The translations under genes were made by a program, and so were the position numbers. The notes under the pieces are model-generated. The model did not search any database, was not told the DNA's origin, and worked only from the letters and a program-made list of their open reading frames with translations. Shown here piece by piece: positions 47,108 to 58,480 of a stretch of 64,000 nt of DNA. The stretch's first letter is position 1. Each line of letters begins with the position of its first letter. The DNA is from Epiperipatus broadwayi (lineage: Eukaryota > Onychophora > Udeonychophora > Euonychophora > Peripatidae): assembly GCA_028023455.1 (NCBI GenBank), contig JAQFVV010006200.1, positions 5,898,506-5,962,505 on the forward strand. Reading direction: 5' to 3'.

Positions 47108-48311
47108 ATGGCTTACCAAAGCATCCTGAGATTGTCTACTCATGCCTTAGCAAGATGTGGTAATTCCGTTATAACCAGTAATTCTATGAAATCTCGTATT
47201 AAAAACATGGCTTACTTTATTTCTATTAGTAATTATTTAAAATTAGTAGTGAATGATATTTTTGTCAGCTTTGATGTTACTTGTTGTTTACTAACAAACC
47301 AGTTGATGAAGTTTTGGATATACCTTCTCATAATTATAATTTACTAGATCACATTATCTCCCTGGTTAAACATTGCCTTACTTATATCCCTTTCACTTAC
47401 TATGGACAACATTATAAACAAGTGGTTGGAATTTCATTTTTGGCAATTTATTTATGGAAGAATTTAAAATTTAGATTCTGCATTGTACAAACCAGCTGTA
47501 AGATTCAGGTACATCAATACCACATTTGTTGGTTAGTCAAATGAAAAAGAAAAACTGAACAAGTTCATTGTACACATAATAACTTCCACCATTAAATTAA
47601 TTCATTGTGGTAACACAGAGACAACTTCCTTTCCTTGATATTCTTCTTTCTAAAGCAGGCAATAAAAATCTTAATATTTTCCTTGTAAAGAACCGCACAC
47701 ATACTGATAGATATTTGAATGCATTATCCTATCAATACCCATCTCAAAAGTTTTCCATGACTATCATTTTCCTTCTTTTAGACAAATTTCTTCAGAAGAG
47801 GGGAATGTAACATATACATGATATTTTAATGATATTTTAATAAGAATAGTTGTAAAACTATCATTATATTATATTAGTTTTCAAAACTTATACTTTCATT
47901 AGTGTGCATTTCTTACATAAATGGAATTAGACAAGAATGAACATGTTGAGATATGTCAATATTAAGGTAATACTTTCTACTGAACAAAAAAATCAATATT
48001 TCAGTCAAACTTCTTTAAAGGCCTAAAGAATTTATGAGAATCCATGTAGAATATGTCAAGCCATTCATATAGGGATGAATAAGCACTGCATCAATACCAC
48101 AAAAGATGAGCCAAGAACTTCAGCATTTGCTCTCCATATCTTAGAAGACCATTGCATAGATCTTTCCAATACCAGAATCTTATCAAGATATGACAATCAC
48201 CATCAGAGAATGTTTATAAAATCTATAGAAATTTTAAAGAAATCAGATTGTATTAATAAATATGATGAAGCAGTCAAACAATTATCTATTTGGAGGAATC
48301 TCATTAAGTAG
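47108..48311 (+). pseudogene. Penelope-like element: reverse transcriptase and GIY-YIG-type endonuclease remnant
   Basis: RT fragments: NDIFVSFDVT (motif A), then NQLMKF and, in a second frame, LFTNKPVDEVLDI, HIISLVKHCLTYIPFTYYGQ and HYKQVVG, after which the expected GxPMGSPLSP block is lost. FLDILLSKAGNKNLNIFLVK and NRTHTDRYLNALSYQYPSQK match the FLD..YRKPTHTDRYL block that is diagnostic of Penelope. The C-terminal part (48075-48311) has TSAFALHILEDHCIDLSNTR, ILSRYDNHHQRMFIKSIEIL and DEAVKQLSIWRNLI, the tail of the linked GIY-YIG endonuclease; its GIY-YIG core is not intact. Inactive. Confidence 0.8.
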
Positions 48312-48635
48312 GTTTATAAAAGCCAACATATGAAATTAAATCCAATCAATCATTTTCGACTGGACAAAAATATAATCCCTTTATTGTTTGTAACCTTTTT
48401 TCTTACTCATACAACAGCTGTATCTATGCTTGAAGTGATCATGAAATAATCTTTCTACCCAGATGAAGGCAAATATTTTCCTAAAATCCTCAGTACTTTT
48501 AATATTTTACATAGATGTTTCCAAAGAATTAAATGGATTATGCTATATAAATGTTTTCATTCACATAAATCTTATTTAGACAGAAAAAAGATTTACTTAA
48601 ACATATATTACCATAATTGTTATTTAAAAGTAAGT
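48312..48635. other. Possible 3' flank of the Penelope remnant
   Basis: AT-rich, no gene. It contains CAGATGAAGGCA (about 48461) but no matching GAAAC partner, so no ribozyme is claimed. Confidence 0.3.
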
Positions 48636-48639
48636 ACAT

Positions 48640-49352
48640 AAAAGGAGATTTGAACTCGGACTTTCAAGCTTTCTTCAACCATTCATTCCATCTTACAAGA
48701 CAGATACACATGACCACACACATGTGAAAAAGATAAATGATCTCCAATATACATATTTTGTGCTGAACCAGCACTCATTTGTTGGGCCAGATAATCACTT
48801 CCCACACTTATATATATATAATCAGTGCTCAGTTTATATTAAAGATAGCAAATCTTCAAACTTTAATGGACAGATTCAATCTTCTCTACCCTCAAATTCT
48901 TCAGCCATCCATACCATAGAAAAGATGATGGAATGCTAAAACCCTTACTGATACCAATATTGTTGTCATACCCATGTTGACCTTAAGTCACTCTGACCCC
49001 TCATCTATATGACCTTAATATGTCTATTTAAATACACAGAGGGATTGAGCATTCCATCATCAGATTTTCAATGGCATGGATGGCTGAAGAGTTGAAGGGT
49101 GGAGAAGACTGAATCTATCCATTAAAGTTTGAAGATTTGCTATCGTAATATAAACTGAGCACTGATTATATATGTGTGTGTGTGAGAGGTGATATGGACC
49201 AACAGATAAGTGCAGGTTCGGCACAAAATACGTATATTGGAAATCATTTATCTTTTTCACATATGTGTGTGGTCATGGGTATAGGTTATATAAGATGAAG
49301 TGGATGGACAAAGAAAACTTGAAAATCTGAGTTCAAATCCCCTTTAATTACA
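48640..49352. mobile_element. Palindromic S-family element, complete copy S4
   Basis: It has two arms of about 300 bases in inverted orientation around a central block with GACCTTAAGTCACTCTGACC and CTCATCTATATGACC. The outer ends are tRNA-like (left GGAGATTTGAACTCGGACTT inverse; right TCTGAGTTCAAATCCCC). The short frames on each strand (48724-48939 and 49060-49260) begin with the same seven residues because the arms mirror each other. It is the best copy for defining the family. Confidence 0.75.
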
Positions 49353-50117
49353 TCTGAAAATTTGGTATTTATTATATACTAGTATTGATTTATTATAAGT
49401 GAATAATAAATTAAAGTTGTTTGAAAAAATGGCAAAAGTCTCAGTTGCCTTTTTCTACAGACTTTCCAAATATTTTAATAACTATAGAATATATATTTAT
49501 TAATTAAAATTTTAATGCTTACTTATTAGGTCAATATAATAAAAAGTTTATTGTTTTTGTAAAGAAATAAAATATTTTTTAAAAAAATGTTTTAAATGTG
49601 GTAAATATATACCTTCACGCATTCCAAGGTGTGATTATTTTCATTGTACTTTTTTGTTTATTTGAAAAACATTTAACTATAAACAAGAATTTAATTTACC
49701 ATTTACCACAAATCAACCTAAGTGTACATTCATGTTTAATTTCAAACTTGCCCCTAACATTAGACAGCAATACATAATAGTATAGAGTTTCTATATTGTC
49801 CTTTTCAGCTTGACAAATTTTTTATAAAAGGATATGAAATTCCATTTACAATTTGTTTCAGCTTCTAGATCTGCTTGCGAAAAAAATGTTCCTATTAAAA
49901 AAGGGCAAAATTGAGAATGATATTATGATCACCACAAAGTTGGACCGGAATTAATAAATTTTATGCGATGAACACATTTTCAATTCATTTGAAAATACCC
50001 TATTGTTTAATTAGCACAATAATTTTCAATTTTACTACGAATAAATTTTCTCACAATAGTAACTCATTTATATTTAAACAGCAATTAACAAAATGCAAAA
50101 CTGATTTTACAACTTAC
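49353..50117. other. AT-rich intron sequence
   Basis: Intron of the MIF4G gene next to the 50118 donor. No repeats recognised. Confidence 0.4.
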
Positions 50118-50479
50118 TTCATGAAAATTATTTAATGATAATGAAGATGGTTTTAGCATATGAAGAAAACACTCCAGGATGAGGTTGGCTAAGATCTGTG
50201 CATCTTTGTTACGACCTCGTAAAAAAGAAAACATTTCGCTCAAAAAACGAATATAAGAAACCCATAATGCAATATTATGTAGTCGAAGTTTATCTCGGTC
50301 TAAATACCACTCTTGGCAGCAGCTTATGACAGTTCCTAAAAATACTAATCGTGATTCCTTTTGGATGATAAGAGAGCAAAGTCTAGCTGCCGTCTTGTAA
50401 TACTTCATATCTTCTACAACCCTAGTGCATAGGATGCGCCCCACTTCGGACAACTGCTGCACTGACAAAACACTGGGAT
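50118..50479 (-). CDS. MIF4G-domain protein (MIF4GD/CTIF family), MIF4G core exon
   Basis: The minus-strand acceptor is ATTACAG (AG at 50481-50480) and the donor GAA|GTAAGT. The exon finishes the split Asp codon from exon 54300-54773 and reads DPSVLSVQQLSEVGRILCTR, VVEDMKYYKTAARLCSLIIQ, KESRLVFLGTVISCCQEWYL, DRDKLRLHNIALWVSYIRFL, SEMFSFLRGRNKDAQILANL and ILECFLHMLKPSSLSLNNFH-E. It aligns along its length with MIF4GD: A-x-RLC-x-IIQ-x-E, the Q-E-x-Y/W linker, the W-x-x-Y-x-x-F-I core and LR-x-N. The fold is a HEAT-like helical array that docks partner proteins. PAIP1 or CTIF are the alternative family members. Confidence 0.85.
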
Positions 50480-51665
50480 CTGTAATAAAAAAATATTCAT
50501 ATTCATATCAAGCAAAGAAAATAAAAAGCAAAGGCAAATGATCATCTTTAAAATAATTTTGGAAAATTGTAAACTATGGGAATAAGCCATCTAAAATCGT
50601 AAGTAAAAAAATGTAAACTTAATTATTATATCATACTGCAGATTTGAAATAACATTACATAATATATATATGTACTTTAATAAGATTTACAATTTATTTA
50701 AATATTTTTCATTTAATTTTGAATAAACACAAATTTTTAAAAAAATAATAAAAAATTATGATTAGAAAAAAAACCCATTGAAATAAATAAATGTAAATTA
50801 ATAAGCCTAAATGAAGTCAGCATCATGTTTCTATTTTTTTCTTTTTTTCACATTAAAAAAAAAAAAATCTTTTATATATTCACAATCTATAGTAAAAAGT
50901 GAATTTTTCTAAAAACATAATTGATCAGTAGGAAAATAATAATTTTAAATCAACTATCATGAATCAAGTTTTTAAAACGAAATTTCGATGAATTAAAAAA
51001 AAATTAGGGAACTAAGTAATCAATATTTTTTTAAATTTGATTATACAAAAATATAAGAAATATGGGTAAATACAATAGAGAGTACACTGAAATTAATATA
51101 TATACTTAAATTGATATACACATCACATTTAATATGGGTTATTTACAAACATGGGAGATTTATAATAAGTAATGGGGAGGTGGTAAGAAGTTTAATGTCA
51201 AATTATATTTAAATAATATATCAATTTATATTTAAATTTCATTAAAATTGATATAAGTAGCATTTACAATATAAAAATTCAAATACATTAAAAGATTACA
51301 AATGTATGATTATAATAAATTGAAACCAAATCAAATCTTCAGAGTGATTTACAAATTATATATTTGCTGTAATAAAAGGAAATAATCCTTTGGTCATGTG
51401 CTCATCAAAAATTTACATGCACTCACCCATATGCATCAGTTTAAAAATCATGAGTAGACCACTTATGTTTAGAGCTTATTGTTATATAAACCAATCTTTT
51501 CTCACCATGATGGAATCAGGGCTTTAATCTATTGTATGTCTGATATATAACTTGACAAATGAATTGTATAAACTTATTCATTCTATAGCAGGAGATAGAG
51601 TCTCATTTTTAACCACTTGCAATTATAAATATTAAATTTTGAATTTACTGTAATAAATAGTATAC
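50480..51665. other. AT-rich intron sequence
   Basis: Long A and T runs, no gene. The part near 51370-51480 (GTCATGTGCTCATC, ATGCATCAGTTTAAAAATCA) is duplicated near 52055-52130 (GGCACGTGCTTTTCAAG, AAGCATCAGTTTAAAAAGCA). The two repeats bracket the 51676-51950 palindrome. Confidence 0.4.
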
Positions 51666-51675
51666 AGGCAAAAAA

Positions 51676-51950
51676 TATTTCCATATAGTAGTGCCACCTT
51701 GTACTAACCAGAGTAATCAATGGATGCCAGAAGGCTTGTGCATAAAATCCCTATCTAGTGTCTACTCATCCAACATCCCCAGACTAGTTTCTGGCTTGTG
51801 GCCTTCATCAGTGAGGAGCCTTGTCTGGGGATATTGGATGAGTAGGCACTAGATAGGGATTTTATGCACAACCTTCTGGCATCCATTGATTATTCTGGTT
51901 AGCACAAGGTGGCACTACTATATGGAGAGTTTTTGCCTGTTTACTAACAG
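51676..51950. repeat. Long palindrome carrying hammerhead-like motif H1 (minus strand)
   Basis: Arms of about 110 bases mirror each other (CATATAGTAGTGCCACCTTG ... CAAGGTGGCACTACTATATGG). In the centre, minus strand: TCCTCA (51817-51812), CTGATGA (51811-51805), AGGCCACAAGCCA (stem II, GGC/GCC), GAAA (51791-51788), CTAG (51787-51784), TC (51783-51782), TGGGGA (51781-51776). All core elements of a type I hammerhead are present and stem I pairs over 6 bases with one wobble. The cleavage site would follow C at 51782. Confidence 0.65.
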
Positions 51951-52982
51951 TTATGTGCTGGCATGAGATGGTGATCATGTGATGTTTAGTGGTTTAATAA
52001 ATAGTATATTTATATAGTACTTGACTATATATGTAATATAAAGGGAATCAATCTTCAGGCACGTGCTTTTCAAGAATTTATATATACACTCACTTGTAAG
52101 CATCAGTTTAAAAAGCATAAGTGGACCACTTATTTATGCCATGCTACATTAATGAAAAAACTGACCAATCTCTGTAAGACATATATTTCAAACTCAACTA
52201 TTCTTGTTCAACTACTGTAACAGACGACCAACAGCAGTTTCATTTTTATTTAAAAACCACCAATATGATCTATTTGATATTAAAGTTATATATATATATC
52301 TTATTTATATAGTATTGCCATAGGGAAAAATAGTTTAATTAAAATACTGAAACTTTTTAAATATATGTACATTAAAAAATAAATTTACTATTTCTTTACA
52401 TTTATTTGTTAATGTATTCATTTTTGAAATGGGCATATTTATTCTCAAAAATATTATCAAAACAATATTCTTTTAACTATAAATAATAATGACTTGTAAA
52501 GATTAGAACGGTTTAATGCATTAGATAGTTTTATAATAAACAAAGTCTCAAAATCTTATTTTATCAAATTTAAAATATAATTACAATGTATCATGGTTCA
52601 ATTTTTGTCAAAACTGGTCATATTACAAACTATGAGAAGAGGGAAAAAATATTGGTTGAGAAAAATAATAATTGTTCGATATAAAATTGTATGTTTTTTA
52701 GATAAACATTAACTCAAGTGTGAAGTGTTGCCAATACTTTATAGATTCATATCATCAGTATGATAAACAGCTGCTAAACGATAGACTTAGTGCCCATAGA
52801 ATAAGACCAGTGAAGTCAGTGTATTAAAAATGTATTTTTTATATTAATGCTTCAGCACTCATTTAATTAACCCATATTTGCCTTCTAGCTAATTAATAGT
52901 TAGATACCCATTTATCAAAAATAAAACAAATAATCGAAGGGCTTTTTTGTTTGGGAGTTCATAAGAAAGTTAGAATGCTGGC

Positions 52983-53800
52983 AGTGCCAAAACAGGAATC
53001 GTTCCAAGGACTTTACGTCCCAGTCTGACATTTTACCATTGCGCTAAAGCATGCAAGACAAAAATATAATAAAAAGGATATAATCTATAGTATTTTTTTT
53101 GTATGGTCATCTTTACTGCTGAGAGAATTTTTTCACTTATATTGTACATGTTGAAAATGAACATATATTTAAAATAGCAGATCCCCCAAAGAAACTGATT
53201 TTATTCATAAAAAATACTAAGTGAAATTATTTTATAATTTTACTTGTATTGAATTGGCAAAATTCAATATACTGATTATGAATTTTTATGAAATAAAATA
53301 GAAAAATCATATAACATTGCAATACTAACTAAAAAAACAGTTTTACTAAAATTCTTCCATGATCATGGTTTCACCTATTAACATTTTAGACTTTTAAGTA
53401 AAATTCAACAAGATAATATAATATAATATATTCAAAACAAAAAAGCCTTCTCATCATTCACTTCAAAAACTGAGGTCATCAAGATCATGAAGACATCCTT
53501 TGATGTTAAAGGAAGTTGTTTTTTGAAGTGAATGATGGGAAGGCTATTTTGTTTTGTATATCGAAACAATGGTTGGGAAGAATTTTAGTCAAATTTTGTT
53601 TTTGCTTAGTATTGTAATGTTATATAATTTTTCTATTTTATTTATAATTATTAGTATAGCAGAAGGCAATATTTAATTTTTATGCAAATAAATAATTTTG
53701 AATTCTGCCAATTCAAAAGGAACAAAACTCATTGTTAGGCTTTATGGTAAAATGATTAAAGCATTCACTTGTGAATTTAGGTTGGTAAAACTTGGAAAAA
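52983..53800. mobile_element. Large imperfect palindrome with tRNA-like ends
   Basis: The outer left end (minus) reads TGCTTTAGCGCAATGGTAAA ATG then TTGGAACGATTCC, A-box- and B-box-like. The outer right end (plus, 53736) reads AGGCTTTATGGTAAAATGAT. The arms mirror inward: TTGAATTGGCAAAATTCA / TGAATTCTGCCAATTCAA; GAAATAAAATAGAAAAATCA / ATTTTTCTATTTTATTT; TTCATCACTTCAAAA-type inner hairpin (53455-53545). It looks like a head-to-head SINE dimer. Intronic. Confidence 0.6.
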
Positions 53801-54299
53801 AATTTAGATTTCAATCAAACTTAGAATTTTTTTCAGATAGTTAACCCAAAGATACTACTCCTACTTACTCATTATTGGTCAGTAAATGGATATCTAGCTA
53901 TTTTTTAGAATGGAAGCTGATTAAACACATGCACAACCAATTGGGTAAATCAGATGAGCAATGACTTCTGTTTTTCAAGGTTAACAGAAAGATTATAAAA
54001 AAAACCAAAAAATATTACAAAAGCCATAAAAGAATTCTAAACATTCAATGATTTTTATTTTTTTAAAAAAAAAATAGCAAACATTCATTGACAGCAGAAA
54101 TCAATTTTGTTTCACTTCATATGCCATTTGTGAAAGTATGAGTTGTGAATTTATACCAGATGATAGAACCAGAGATTTCCAGCTCTCTCAGATGGCTAAT
54201 GTGATGTAAAATGAATTACTGCTGTCAATCCACATTAAATGTAAGCTCAAATCAATCCAGATTAAATTCAAATAACAATTTTGTTTTGTAATTACTAAC
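53801..54299. other. AT-rich intron sequence
   Basis: No repeat or gene recognised up to the donor of the next exon. Confidence 0.4.
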
Positions 54300-54773
54300 C
54301 TTCTAATGCCTGCTTTAACCATGTCTGAATATCCTTAGAAAACCCTGTAGTGTCTTGTTCAAAAATATTTGAATAATTAATTACATTTGTTGGTGTTGAA
54401 ACATCAGCATCCGAAGTTCCATCCACAGGGGCTGTTATCCCTGCCATTAAATTGATTGCTGAAGGATTCGGTGAATCATTTCCACTGATAACCTCATTGT
54501 CTTCTGAATTAATTCCAATACAGTGCCCAACATTACTTGATGGAGAGAGTGGTGCCAATGGACTGATATAGTCTCCACCACCAGAAAAACCGCATGATGT
54601 ATTCCCTCCATTTTTTGAGGGGCTACTGCTAAGACAGTTCCCAGTAATTGCAGCAGGGGGTGAAGCTGTTGCACACTCAGCATCAAGCTTGTAAGTAGGG
54701 CTGAATTCAATTCCATTGGTAACCGAAGCAGAAGGTGACGGCATGAGTGATTTAGATTCTTGATTCCGCAAAC
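54300..54773 (-). CDS. MIF4G-domain protein (MIF4GD/CTIF family), Ser/Pro-rich upstream exon
   Basis: The minus-strand acceptor is TGTTTTAG (AG at 54775-54774) and the donor GAAG|GTTAGT. It encodes about 158 residues. A low-complexity Ser/Pro/Gly/Asn-rich region (KSLMPSPSASVTNGIEFSP, TASPPAAITGNCLSSSPSKN, PLAPLSPSSN, SGNDSPNPSA) looks disordered. It then ends in NIFEQDTTGFSKDIQTWLKQ ALE-, which is the first MIF4G helix (MIF4GD: FDAETQQLLKTALKDP). A long disordered N-terminal extension is more like CTIF than the compact MIF4GD. Phase links it to exon 50118-50479. It starts two bases from the end of a codon, so at least one upstream exon exists. Confidence 0.8.
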
Positions 54774-56590
54774 CTAAAACAAAATGTTTAAACATTAAGT
54801 ATGTAATATTTTATGATTTCAATTTTTATAAAAACTGTTTGCGATTTGTTGAGTTTTACATTCTTCATTCTAAGTTTTTTGTCTTAATGCCAATTTCTAA
54901 AAAATGGTAGAATTAGATGCACTATCTAACATCTCTAACTACACTGATAAACTTATTATTTCTTATGAGTGTTCTATTAGTAAATCACTATATATAAGCA
55001 AGCCTTTAGTATAAATAATACATATAGAGAATGCATATTATTGCAACCTCCTCCTGGAGAGGATATATTTATCAACTTTTAATTGCATGTTTCTTTACTC
55101 ATATTAAGACATTTCAGTCAATTTAAAAGTCATCTTCAGATAAGTATCTTGAGATGCAGTGATAACAATATTAGTAGTTATCTAAAGAAAACAATATGCT
55201 TCTGTAAACTATTGAGACGTTTTGGGAAGGGGGGTTTACATTTTAAAAATATAAATTAACACTTTCTTATACTATTTATGCTAAATGATCAAATTAAATA
55301 AAGCATTACGTGTAATAAAGAAATATTGTGTAGGGATAAAAATTAGGCTCAACTGCCACTTACCATTAACTTACATTAATCCACATATTTCCATTCAACA
55401 CCCATTTGATATGCATACATAAAATTTGACAGCATATTTGCACTAAAATCCAAAAAATAATAAGAGGTTGTTTAAAACCGACTATGTCTCTCAAACATTT
55501 AGTGTATTTATAAAAGAGTTTAAATTTTAGGTACACATCAATGCACCTCTGGAAAAAAGTTGGGTTGGTAGGCAGTAGATGACTATAATCAAGTAGCAAT
55601 ACTTGATCATTATAATGAAAATGGGATATCGCTTGACATTATTTTTGTATTTAAAGTGTAGTTGCTTAGTGATATATATTTCTTATCTGTAAATAGAATC
55701 TCATCAGAGATAAATAAAAACCCATTAACTAAATGTAAACTAATAATACTCTATTAGTCATGTCTAAACAATATTCAATAGTTGACAAATGTAGCAACAA
55801 TAAGACATTACCTTAATTGAAAAATAAATAAATGATTCAATTGTAGTAGAAATGACAAAGCCTTATTCATTCCAGAATGATAAAGTGTATTCGTGCAATA
55901 AATTGATTCTTTAACTTACACCATATGTGATAAATCCAAAGCGGTTCTCCATTTCAATCTATAATAAGCTCGAGAAATCGGTGATTTCCACATCATAATG
56001 TATTTAAATCCCAACATCTATATTGGTTTTTGGGTTTTGTTTATCATGGAGGCTTGGAATTCAAAGATGGAAATAATGCAGATTTTCATCTACAACCCAA
56101 CTTCATTTTGTGATTCAATCTAAAGGTCTGAAATTCAAAATATTCTAAGAATATGAGCCCAAATCAACCTTCTTGAACTTTTGTAAAGAACTGACCCAGA
56201 GTCATTAACTATACATTTTAGAAACCTTAGTTCTTTTCTAACAGCAGGTATTTTTTGCTCTGGCCATGAATCTTAATATTCATCAAATATGCAATCCATT
56301 TCTTATTGCATCAACTATTATTTTCTATAAACATCATCACTGCTACCTACTTATCAGGCCATAATAGATATAAATTAATTTTAGGAAAAAATTACATCCT
56401 TCGACAAGAACCTGTATGCTCTTCATCAATCAAGTTACACAACATGTCTTAACAGATATTTAAAATTTCATTAATATTTCTTTCACTCCATTTAGCTATT
56501 TTCTACAAAATATGCTTGTTTTAGTTTATATCAAATAAATAAATATAGATTTAACTCTATTATTTTCCTTCTTTTCTTTAAATATGTATT
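54774..56590. other. AT-rich sequence upstream of the Ser/Pro-rich exon
   Basis: No further exon of the MIF4G gene was recognised. A short minus-strand frame (55366-55599) has no support. Confidence 0.35.
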
Positions 56591-56595
56591 CTATA

Positions 56596-56874
56596 AATAA
56601 TGTTAATATGCTAATACAAGAAAATATTACATTCTGTAAGACTTTTAAATAAAGCTGAGCAATGCTTTCAACCTGGATGGGGGGGGGGATCATAATCATA
56701 GCACTTCAGCTTGTCAGTTCAACTGGTGTTAATATTGAAAAAAACACCAGATGGACTGACAAGCTGAAGTGTTATAATTATGATCCACCACCCACCCCGA
56801 AAGCAATACTCAGCAAATCATTTAACTGTCTAACAGAATGTAATCTTTTTTTGTATTAGCATATTAATGTTATT
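56596..56874. mobile_element. Palindromic MITE, arms about 135 bases
   Basis: The left arm starts ATAATGTTAATATGCTAATA and the right arm is its inverse, ending TATTAGCATATTAATGTTAT. Inner arms: GCACTTCAGCTTGTCAGTTC AACTGGTGTT against AACACCAGATGGACTGACAA GCTGAAGTG. The left arm holds a run of ten G (56681-56690), reduced to an ACCACCCACCCC series on the right. The nearly gapless hairpin has about 10 loop bases. No ORF. Confidence 0.75.
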
Positions 56875-57635
56875 CCTAGAATTAAATATAGTTTTATTTA
56901 TAGGTATAATTTAAATTACTAAAGAAAATGTGATCAAAATGATATAACATACAGATAAACTCTTCGTGGGCCTTCAAACTGGATATAAAAATAATAATAC
57001 TGTAAAAAATATTGTTTTCAAATTATTGAATTTCACAAATTTTCCAAAATTATTTGATAAACATGTTTTACTTTCATTTAAAAATAATTTAAAATAATGT
57101 ATAACATTCATATACTATTTAATTTTATATCCAGTTGTAATTCAATCAATACATTAAATAATATATGTTTATTACCTAAATATATACTAACATGAAATAA
57201 ATAAATTAAAAAAACTGATATTTTATGGAGAAAAATCCCAAAAGTTAAATGTAACATAATTGGAAAAATAATCACATTTAATCATGTAATGAGAGTTGAT
57301 GGTTTACTGGAAAAAATATATAAATGCTGAAAGTAAAAGAAAAAAAAAAGGAGTGTTGAAGATCACAAGGAAACAACTGTTAGAGCTTTACAGCATTACC
57401 ATCTGGAATCTGTAGTACTTACTACTTGAAAAGCCTCATATCAAGCCTTCAAGATGAATTTGAAGTCACATTTCAGATTTTTTCTTTCTGGTAACCAGTC
57501 TATGACCAATCTAGCTAATCATCTAATTGTAGTCAGTACATAGGTATCTAACTATTCTTAATTAGATGGTAAAAGGAGTTGAGAATGTGTTAAAATTCTT
57601 TTCCACAGTATTTGGCAAACATTGATGTGATGCAC
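56875..57635. other. AT-rich sequence with a small inverted repeat
   Basis: AACTGGATATAAAA at 56978 and TTTTATATCCAGTT at 57123 form the ends of a possible 160-base MITE. The remainder is AT-rich without genes. Confidence 0.35.
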
Positions 57636-57639
57636 TAAG

Positions 57640-58480
57640 GCTTCTTTATCAAAGTCAGGAATTTCTCAGCCACCATGCCCAGAGAAACCTGTAAGTTACC
57701 TTCTCTTCTCTCTCCATTCACCACCCTAAGTTTTTACCATATTCTCCATCCCATTTCTACATCATCATCTGTGTCCACTCTATGGCCTTTATATCTAGAT
57801 CCCCTTATATTTTCCAAACCCAGCATAAAAACAAGAACCCATTTTCTGTATAATCACTTTATTTATATTTATTCTCTACAACTTCATTATTTCCACCCTT
57901 TCTGCTTGTAAGCATTTACATTCAATTAGCAGATGCCTAATATTTTCCATGCCTTCCTTACATAACTTGCAGACTAAATAACTCACATTTCTCCATTTAT
58001 GTATCACCTTGTTGCTAACAATCCTGTTCGAGTCTTAAACAGAAAATTACTTTCATTGCTATTATCGTAAATTAACTCACGCCCAATATTGTTTACTTCT
58101 ACATATATTTAAACTTTTTTACTCTTCATATTAGTTCTCCATCTCCCTATTTTTTTTATTAATGCAGCTATTCTTCTATTCCATTCTTTACTACTATAGC
58201 ACTTAACAATAATCCTAGCACAATTATCCCACTTTTTGTACAAGTATACTGATATAGTCTTTATCCAAATCCTCTACACACCATACTACCTTTGTCACCC
58301 ATCTTGTTGCCTGTCCTTTACTATATAACCCAAATAAATACTATTTTGGCTATTCTCTTACTATCAATAAATTGCAATCTACCCTTGATAATACATTATT
58401 TTTCGCTGCTCCTCTTTAGAAGAAGTGTGCAGTGTCCTTTTAAAGACTGGTTTACCTTTACCCACGATCTTGACTTTATA
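57640..58480 (-). mobile_element. LINE 3' fragment with zinc-knuckle segment (second copy)
   Basis: Minus strand: RTGLLATR-like remnants, then CKLCKEGMENIRHLLIECKC then LQAERVEIMKL, with Cys-x2-Cys-x7-His-x4-Cys spacing of a zf-RVT knuckle. It is followed by CAGGTTTCTCTGGGCATGGT. It matches 31560-31930 on the other strand. Further upstream (to 58480) broken frames include QATRWVTKVVWCVEDLDKDY. 5'-truncated and dead. Plus-strand open frames here (57675-57911, 58292-58504) are shadows. Confidence 0.6.

Noticed and set aside
48461-48475. Hammerhead motif at the end of the Penelope remnant
   Set aside because: CAGATGAAGGCA resembles CTGATGA weakly and no GAAAC follows at a suitable distance.
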